A stretch of DNA of 64,000 bases from assembly GCF_006175985.1 (NCBI RefSeq), contig NZ_SRSH01000011.1:62001-126000 (forward strand), in the 5' to 3' direction. Below the pieces are notes generated by a model. It was not told the DNA's origin. It was given only the letters and a program-made list of their open reading frames with translations, and did not search any database. Positions 58,382 to 64,000 of this stretch are shown one piece after another. The first letter of the stretch is position 1; each line of letters starts with the position of its first letter. The stretch comes from Methylotetracoccus oryzae (GTDB lineage Bacteria > Pseudomonadota > Gammaproteobacteria > Methylococcales > Methylococcaceae). The position numbers were made by a program, and so were the translations under genes.

Positions 58382-61300
58382 TCAGTTGTAAAGCAGACGG
58401 ACCCGATCGGGCCCCAGGGTCTTTTTCAGGCGTTGCAACAGGTCTTCGGCCGGGCGTACACGCCACTCCGCACCCAGTTGTAGCCGCGTTTCCGCGCCTG
58501 CCCCGCGGTAATCGATCACGATCGGGCAGCCCCCGCCCTGGAAAGGCTTCAGCACGGCTCTGAGCTGGCCGACGCGACCGGCTTCAGCGTCCGGTGCGGC
58601 CGCTGCTCCCACCGGCCAATCGATCACGAGCTGCCGCGCAAAACGGGCTCGCGCCGCCTCGATGCTGTGCACCCGCTCGGCGCTCAGGCGTGTCTGGCCG
58701 GTGAAGTCGTCCAGCGCCAGCGTGCCCTCGACCACGACCAGCGCATCCTTGATGAGCGCCTCTCGGGACTGATCGAAAGCCTCCGAGAACACCGCCACTT
58801 CCACACGACCTGTCCGGTCATCGAGCGTGGCGAAGGCCATCCGCTTGCCGGACTTGCTTTGCCGTGTGCGCAACTCCACGACCAGTCCGGCGACGACGAC
58901 CCTGACCTCCTGGCGCCCACTCCCGCGGTGGCCGTCCAGGCTGACGGCGCCGAGCTTACTGCTGATGATCGCAGCCAGTTCCGCTTCATACTCCGTGATC
59001 GGATGTCCAGTCAGGTACAGCCCCAGCGTCGATTTCTCATGCGCCAGGCGTTCGCGTTCGGTCCATGGCTCGACCGGGGCAATCGCCAACGTGGTCGTCC
59101 CTGTCACCGTCGCAGGGTGCAAACCGAACAGATCATCCTGCCCCATCGCGTCCATCGCGAGATGCTGTTCTGCCACGCGCATGGCCTCCGGCAGTGCGAC
59201 CAGTAGCGCGGCGCGATTGGCTTCCAGGCTGTCGAGCGCTCCGGCACGGATCAGGGCCTCCAGCACTCGCCGGTTGACCTTCCGCAAATCGATCCGCCGG
59301 CACAGGTCCACCAGGTCGACGAAGGCCCCGTTGCGTTCGCGCTCCTCGACCACTTCGCCGATTGCCGACGCGCCAACCCCCTTGACGGCGCCCAGCCCGT
59401 ACAGGATCGTGCCGGGGTCCTTCACGGTAAAGCGGTGCTCCGAACGATTGACGTCCGGCGAGAGAACGGTCAGGCCCATCTGCCGACATTCCTCGATCAG
59501 CACGACGACCTTGTCGGTATTGTCCATGTCCGCGGACAGCACGGCCGCCATGAACTCCGCCGGGTAGTGGGCCTTCAGCCAGGCGGTCTGATACGACACC
59601 AGCGCATAGGCGGCGGAGTGCGACTTGTTGAAGCCGTACTCGGCGAACTTTTCCATCAGATCGAAGATGAACGAGGCGACCGACTCGTCGACCTTGCGCG
59701 CGGTCGCACCACTGACGAAGATGCCGCGCTGTTTCGCCATCTCCTCGGGCTTCTTCTTGCCCATCGCCCGGCGCAGCAGGTCGGCTTCGCCCAGTGAGTA
59801 GCCCGCGAGCACCTGCGCGATCTGCATGACCTGCTCCTGATAGACGATCACGCCATAGGTCGGCTTCAGGATGTTCTCGAGCAGCGGGTGGGGATACTCG
59901 ACCTTGGCGCGCCCCTGCTTGCGGTTGATGAAGTCGTCCACCATGCCCGACTGCAACGGACCGGGGCGGAACAAGGCAACCAGCGCGACGATGTCTTCGA
60001 AACAATCGGGCTGCAGGCGCTTGATCAGATCCTTCATGCCGCGCGATTCGAGCTGAAACACCGCGGTGGTGGCGTAGCGCTTCAACAACTCGTAGGTCTT
60101 GGGATCGTCCCGCGGGATCGCAGCGATATCGACCGGCGACTCGCCCCGTGCGGCACGCGTCCGGTTGATGGTCTTCAGCGCCCAGTCGATGATGGTCAGA
60201 GTGCGCAGGCCTAGAAAGTCGAACTTCACCAGTCCCACGGCCTCGACATCGTCCTTGTCGAACTGGGTCACGAGATTGTCGCCGCCGGCGTCGCAATAGA
60301 GCGGCGTGTAGTCGGTCAGCCGGGACGGCGCGATCACCAGACCGCCCGCATGCTTGCCCGGATTGCGCGTCAAGCCTTCCAACGACTTTGCCAGGTCGAT
60401 CAGCGCCCGCACCTCCTCGTCGCTCTCATACCAGCGCCGGAGGTCCTCGCTGTCGTTCAGGGCCTTGTCCAGCGTGATACCGAGTTCAAATGGAATCAGC
60501 TTCGCGATCTTGTCGACGAAACCGTAGGAGTGTCCGAGGACCCGTCCAACATCGCGTACGACGGCCTTCGCTGCCATGCTGCCGTAGGTGATGATCTGGG
60601 AGACACGGTCGCGGCCGTACTTGCGCGCCACATAGTCGATGACTTCGTCGCGCCTTTCCATGCAGAAATCGATATCGAAGTCGGGCATCGAAACCCGCTC
60701 CGGATTCAGGAAGCGCTCGAACAGCAGATCGAATTCGAGCGGATCGAGATCGGTGATTTGCAGCGCGTAGGCGACCAACGAGCCAGCACCGGAGCCGCGC
60801 CCGGGACCGACCGGGATGCCCTCGCTCTTCGCCCACTGGATGAAATCGGCCACGATCAGAAAGTACCCGGGAAAGCCCATCTGGCGAATCACCGCGAGTT
60901 CCAGTTCGAGGCGGTCGCGATAGACCTTTGCCGTGGCCGCGTTGTCGACCATACCCGCGGACACCAGACGCTGCTCCAGACCCGTGCGCGACTGCACGGC
61001 GAAATAATCGTCCAGATGCATACCCTCGGGGACCGGAAAATCCGGCAGCGAAGTCTGCCCCAGTGTCAGTTCAAGGTTGCAACGCTTGGCGAACTCGACC
61101 GTGTTCTCCAGTGCCACCGGGAGATCGGCGAACTGCTCCGCCATCTCGTCCGGGCTCCGCAGGTACTGTTCCGGACTGTAATCGCGCGGACGACGCGGGT
61201 CCTCGAGCACCCGACCCTGATGGATGCAGACGCGGGCCTCGTGCGCATCGAAGTCGCCTCGCCGCAGGAACCGGACGTCGTTGGTCGCAACCACCGGAGC

Positions 61301-61876
61301 CCCTGACTCCTCTGCGAGCAGCACCGCATGATCGATGTACTCCTCCTCCCGCGTGCGCCCAGTTCGCTGCAATTCCAGGTAATATCGGTCGCCGAACACC
61401 CGCTGCCAATGAGCCAACTCGCGCCGCGCTTCGCCGACGTTCCCGGAAAGCAGCAGCCGGCCGATGCGACCCTCGCGCCCACCGGAAAGCGCCAGCAGAC
61501 CTTCGCTGCGCTCGGGTAGCCACTGGGGCATCAGCATGGGGATACCCTGGCGTTGATGTTCGAGATAGGCCTTCGAGATCAGCTCGACCAGATTTCGGTA
61601 TCCAGCCGCGTTCTGCACGAACAGCGACAGCCGGTCCGGCGATCCCGGCTCAGCTTCGTTCAGGACCCACAGGTCCGCGCCGACGATGGGCTTCACGCCG
61701 CGTTTCAGCGCCGCCTTGTAGAACTTGACCAGCGCAAACAGGTTGGATTGGTCGCTGATCGCGACGGCGGGCATGCCCAGTTCGGCAACACGCGCGACCA
61801 GATCCCCGATGCCGGGTAGACCGTCGCTCAGGGAGTATTCGGTGTGGACGCGTAAGTGGATGAATCGCGGTTGCAT
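58382..61876 (-). CDS. dnaE: DNA polymerase III subunit alpha
   Basis: The 1164-residue replicative polymerase. The PHP domain begins at FIHLRVHTEYSLSDGLPG; the palm has PDFDIDFCMERRDEVIDYV (about residues 396-402 for PDFDIDF) and GRGSGAGSLVAYAL; the fingers show FNKSHSAAYALVSYQTAWLK; an OB fold lies near VVVAGLVVELRTRQSKSGKR. ATG 61876 gives the standard N-terminus; the frame continues upstream without family similarity. It is flanked by rfbD downstream of its 5' side (205-base gap) and by a terminator-containing spacer at its 3' side. Confidence 0.98.
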   Translation of the reverse strand: MQPRFIHLRVHTEYSLSDGLPGIGDLVARVAELGMPAVAISDQSNLFALVKFYKAALKRGVKPIVGADLWVLNEAEPGSPDRLSLFVQNAAGYRNLVELISKAYLEHQRQGIPMLMPQWLPERSEGLLALSGGREGRIGRLLLSGNVGEARRELAHWQRVFGDRYYLELQRTGRTREEEYIDHAVLLAEESGAPVVATNDVRFLRRGDFDAHEARVCIHQGRVLEDPRRPRDYSPEQYLRSPDEMAEQFADLPVALENTVEFAKRCNLELTLGQTSLPDFPVPEGMHLDDYFAVQSRTGLEQRLVSAGMVDNAATAKVYRDRLELELAVIRQMGFPGYFLIVADFIQWAKSEGIPVGPGRGSGAGSLVAYALQITDLDPLEFDLLFERFLNPERVSMPDFDIDFCMERRDEVIDYVARKYGRDRVSQIITYGSMAAKAVVRDVGRVLGHSYGFVDKIAKLIPFELGITLDKALNDSEDLRRWYESDEEVRALIDLAKSLEGLTRNPGKHAGGLVIAPSRLTDYTPLYCDAGGDNLVTQFDKDDVEAVGLVKFDFLGLRTLTIIDWALKTINRTRAARGESPVDIAAIPRDDPKTYELLKRYATTAVFQLESRGMKDLIKRLQPDCFEDIVALVALFRPGPLQSGMVDDFINRKQGRAKVEYPHPLLENILKPTYGVIVYQEQVMQIAQVLAGYSLGEADLLRRAMGKKKPEEMAKQRGIFVSGATARKVDESVASFIFDLMEKFAEYGFNKSHSAAYALVSYQTAWLKAHYPAEFMAAVLSADMDNTDKVVVLIEECRQMGLTVLSPDVNRSEHRFTVKDPGTILYGLGAVKGVGASAIGEVVEERERNGAFVDLVDLCRRIDLRKVNRRVLEALIRAGALDSLEANRAALLVALPEAMRVAEQHLAMDAMGQDDLFGLHPATVTGTTTLAIAPVEPWTERERLAHEKSTLGLYLTGHPITEYEAELAAIISSKLGAVSLDGHRGSGRQEVRVVVAGLVVELRTRQSKSGKRMAFATLDDRTGRVEVAVFSEAFDQSREALIKDALVVVEGTLALDDFTGQTRLSAERVHSIEAARARFARQLVIDWPVGAAAAPDAEAGRVGQLRAVLKPFQGGGCPIVIDYRGAGAETRLQLGAEWRVRPAEDLLQRLKKTLGPDRVRLLYN

Positions 61877-62081
61877 TGGCGTCGGGAAACGTCGTCGAAC
61901 ATTCAGCGACCCGCGAACGACACGGGCGGCCCGGACAGATTGCACCCCGCTGGACGGCGTGGGCGGGGGGTTGGAAAGGCGGAGCAGGGGCGCGCTTGCC
62001 TGGATTCTCCGCTCGGCTCTCCGGCGGCCGCCTGCGCGTCATCGTCGCATAGCGCCGCCGGCCCGTGTCGCACGGAAGCGC
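61877..62081. other. intergenic region between rfbD and dnaE
   Basis: The 205 bases contain no supported gene and no T-tailed terminator. The dnaE promoter is expected here but no clear -35/-10 pair stands out, so dnaE may be reached by read-through from the rfb genes. Confidence 0.3.
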
Positions 62082-62996
62082 TCAGGTCAACTTGCAGAAA
62101 TCATCGAGACAAAGACGAAGTGCCACTTGCCAGTCGGGCAGTCGCAGGCCGAAGGCTGCAGCCAGCTTGTCATTGGCAAGAACAGAGTAAGCCGGTCGCT
62201 GCGCGGCAGTTGGGTAACCTGAGGTGGGAATCGCCTCCAACTGCGCCACACGATCGCCGAGGAGTCCGCGAGTGCGGGCTTCCGTCGCGATCTGCGCGGC
62301 GAATCCGTGCCAAGAGGTTTCGCCGGCACAGGTCAGATGATAGATGCCGGCGCGCTCGCCCGGCAGGAACCGGTCTCCCTGGTTGCAACTGGCCACCAGC
62401 AGGGCCGTGACATCGCCAATATGCCGCGACCACGTCGGCGCACCGACCTGATCGTCGACCACCGTCACCCGCTCCCGCTCGCGCAATAGCCGGAGCATGG
62501 TCAGCAGGAAGTTGTGGCCGCGGCGTCCGTAAACCCAGGCGGTGCGGAGGATGAGATGCGGCACGCCGGTAGCCTGTATGGCCTGCTCCCCCGCCAGTTT
62601 GCTGGCTCCGTAGACACTCTTCGGCTGCGCCAGATGGTGTTCGGGGTAGGGCGTGGAGAGGCTCCCACCACCGAAGACGTAATCCGTGGAGTAGTGGATC
62701 AAACCCGCGCCCTGACGCTGCGCCTCGGCGGCGATGATGCCGGGTGCCTCGGCGTTGATTCGCCAGGCCAGATCCGATTCCTGTTCTGCCTTGTCGACGG
62801 CCGTATAAGCGGCGGCATTGATGATCAGGTCTGGCTGTACGTCGGCGATCGCCCGACGCAGCGAGCCGGCATCCGCCAAATCGACCGTCAATCCGGGCGT
62901 GCGCCGGTCGGCGGCGATCAGATCACCCAGGGGCGCCAGACTGCGTCGCAGTTCCCAGGCGACCTGCCCTTCGCGACCGAGCAGAAGTATCTTCAT
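62082..62996 (-). CDS. rfbD: dTDP-4-dehydrorhamnose reductase
   Basis: A 304-residue NADPH-dependent extended SDR, last step of dTDP-L-rhamnose synthesis. ILLLGREGQVAWELRRSL is the nucleotide-binding start, with LIINAAAYTAVDKAEQESDL, HYSTDYVFGG and the catalytic YGASKLAGEQA. Its ATG overlaps the rfbC stop (ATGA). The product feeds O-antigen or other surface polysaccharide. It is the last gene of the visible rfb run. Confidence 0.95.
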   Translation of the reverse strand: MKILLLGREGQVAWELRRSLAPLGDLIAADRRTPGLTVDLADAGSLRRAIADVQPDLIINAAAYTAVDKAEQESDLAWRINAEAPGIIAAEAQRQGAGLIHYSTDYVFGGGSLSTPYPEHHLAQPKSVYGASKLAGEQAIQATGVPHLILRTAWVYGRRGHNFLLTMLRLLRERERVTVVDDQVGAPTWSRHIGDVTALLVASCNQGDRFLPGERAGIYHLTCAGETSWHGFAAQIATEARTRGLLGDRVAQLEAIPTSGYPTAAQRPAYSVLANDKLAAAFGLRLPDWQVALRLCLDDFCKLT

Positions 62997-63553
62997 GGGG
63001 CGACATACACCGGCAGCCGATCGGGAGGAATGTCCTGAAGCCGCAGCCCCTTGACGTCCTTGTCCGAAAGACTGGGGTTAGCGATGGGCCACTCCAGCGC
63101 GAGCGCGGGGTCGTTCCAGAGTACCGTGAACTCGCATTCCGGATGGTACGCATCGGTGCACTTGTAGCTGAACAGCGCATGCGGACTTGTCACCCCGAAG
63201 CCGTGCGCGAAACCTGGCGGGATATACAGCTGGCGCCGGTTTTCGGCCGACAGGTAGACGGACACGGACTTGCCAAAGGTCGGCGAGCCGCGCCGAATGT
63301 CGACCGCGACGTCGAACACTTCGCCTTCGAGCACTTGCACGAGCTTGCCCTGTCCGTACGGTTGTTGGCAGTGCAGTCCGCGCAGGACGCCCCGCTCCGA
63401 GTAGGACAGGTTGTCCTGGACGAAGTCGATTTCCACGCCCTGTTCCCGATAGCGCTGTCGGTTCCAGGATTCGAAGAAATACCCGCGGCTATCGCCGAAC
63501 ACCCGCGGCTCGATCAACAGGACGCCCGGTAATGCAGTCGCCTCGACTTTCAT
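62993..63553 (-). CDS. rfbC: dTDP-4-dehydrorhamnose 3,5-epimerase
   Basis: A 186-residue cupin-type epimerase. [40 protein letters not shown] (catalytic His) and [19 protein letters not shown] with [10 protein letters not shown] are diagnostic. Both ends overlap neighbours by four bases (rfbA upstream, rfbD downstream), so the three genes are coupled. Length is normal. Confidence 0.96.
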   Translation of the reverse strand: MKVEATALPGVLLIEPRVFGDSRGYFFESWNRQRYREQGVEIDFVQDNLSYSERGVLRGLHCQQPYGQGKLVQVLEGEVFDVAVDIRRGSPTFGKSVSVYLSAENRRQLYIPPGFAHGFGVTSPHALFSYKCTDAYHPECEFTVLWNDPALALEWPIANPSLSDKDVKGLRLQDIPPDRLPVYVAP

Positions 63554-64000
63554 GTCGGACGCCCCGTTTCCAACAGGCTCAGCAGATAGTCGCCGTAGCC
63601 ACTTTTTCGGACCGGATGCGCCAGCGCCTCCAGTTCGGTAGCGGTGATCCAGCCCTGCGCGTAGGCAATCTCCTCCGGACAGCAGATCTTGAGCCCCTGC
63701 CGCTCCTCGATCGTCTGGATGAAGTTAGACGCCTGCAACAGCGATGCGTGTGTCCCGGTATCCAGCCAGGCCGTGCCGCGACCGAGCTTGACCAGATCTA
63801 GCTGTCCCAATTCGAGATAGCGACGATTGACGTCGGTGATCTCATATTCGCCACGGGCCGATGGCTTAAGCTCGCGGACGATATCGACCACCTGCGCGTC
63901 ATAGAAGTAGAGCCCGGTGATCGCATAATTCGATTTCGGCTTAAGCGGCTTCTCCTCGAGGTCGATCACCCGTCCCTGGTCGTTGAATGCCGCCACGCCG
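63550..64000 (-). CDS. rfbA: glucose-1-phosphate thymidylyltransferase, C-terminal part
   Basis: The 3' half of a gene that begins beyond the right edge. About 150 residues are visible: [76 protein letters not shown] and [12 protein letters not shown], all typical of RmlA/RfbA. The enzyme makes dTDP-glucose and is feedback-regulated by dTDP-rhamnose. The first visible in-frame codons are not the true start. rfbB is presumably upstream, outside the window. Confidence 0.95.
   Translation of the reverse strand, partial: GVAAFNDQGRVIDLEEKPLKPKSNYAITGLYFYDAQVVDIVRELKPSARGEYEITDVNRRYLELGQLDLVKLGRGTAWLDTGTHASLLQASNFIQTIEERQGLKICCPEEIAYAQGWITATELEALAHPVRKSGYGDYLLSLLETGRPT

Overview
The window looks like a chromosomal segment of a GC-rich gammaproteobacterium, probably a sulfur-metabolising or chemolithoautotrophic lineage near Acidithiobacillia, Acidiferrobacterales or Chromatiales. 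This is inferred from classic gammaproteobacterial housekeeping blocks (recA-recX-alaS-lysC-csrA; rpsB-tsf-pyrH-frr-uppS-cdsA-dxr-rseP; map-glnD; rpsP-rimM-trmD-rplS), from a large dedicated sulfate-uptake operon, and from a gnnA-gnnB pair between lpxA and lpxB, an arrangement known from Acidithiobacillus. No insertion sequence, prophage, integron or CRISPR array was seen.

Layout. 1-156: start of a SIMPL-domain gene running off the left edge. 649-8939: complete potassium-uptake system (small peptide, kdpF, kdpA, kdpB, kdpC, kdpD, kdpE), whose last gene overlaps a single-module KpsC-like Kdo transferase followed by a short-chain dehydrogenase (to 10843). 10898-18319, minus strand: sulfate-uptake operon in the order yezD, OprP-type porin, sbp, two tandem molybdopterin-binding-like (Mop/TOBE) genes, a degenerate EAL-domain gene, cysT, cysW, cysA. 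18542-20927: a lysylphosphatidylglycerol-synthase-type membrane protein and an alanine/glycine:cation symporter. 20928-21788: a gene-poor stretch holding a decayed sigma-factor (rpoS-like) C-terminus. Then tRNA-Leu(TAA), an SGNH-hydrolase lipoprotein, tRNA-Ser(GCT), csrA, lysC, alaS, recX, recA, thpR and pncC, with mutS divergent.

32578-40856, minus strand: dsbC, rseP, dxr, cdsA, uppS, frr, pyrH, tsf, rpsB, linking translation, isoprenoid, phospholipid and envelope-stress functions. map-glnD and a small acidic DUF6763-type gene run the other way. 45053-49825: alanine dehydrogenase, a host-attachment-type protein, a Sel1-repeat protein, quinone oxidoreductase, a membrane-anchored thioredoxin and a YgjP-type metalloprotease. 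49874-57938, minus strand: Gre-like factor, lpxB, gnnB, gnnA, lpxA, xerD, ogt, rplS, trmD, rimM, rpsP. dnaE follows, and the right edge holds rfbD, rfbC and the 3' part of rfbA (dTDP-rhamnose synthesis).

Most notable points: (i) gnnA/gnnB inside the lpx genes predicts lipid A built on 2,3-diaminoglucose with four amide-linked acyl chains; (ii) the sulfate operon carries two Mop genes and an EAL-like protein lacking catalytic residues, behind an AT-rich inverted-repeat promoter resembling a LysR-type (CysB-like) target; (iii) a Gre-family factor has lost its acidic catalytic tip; (iv) an rpoS-like pseudogene was broken by a 4-bp duplication; (v) recX appears to start at CTG overlapping the recA stop; (vi) a possible small transcript with its own promoter and terminator lies between dnaE and rpsP. 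Family assignments come from motifs read by eye; no database search was possible.
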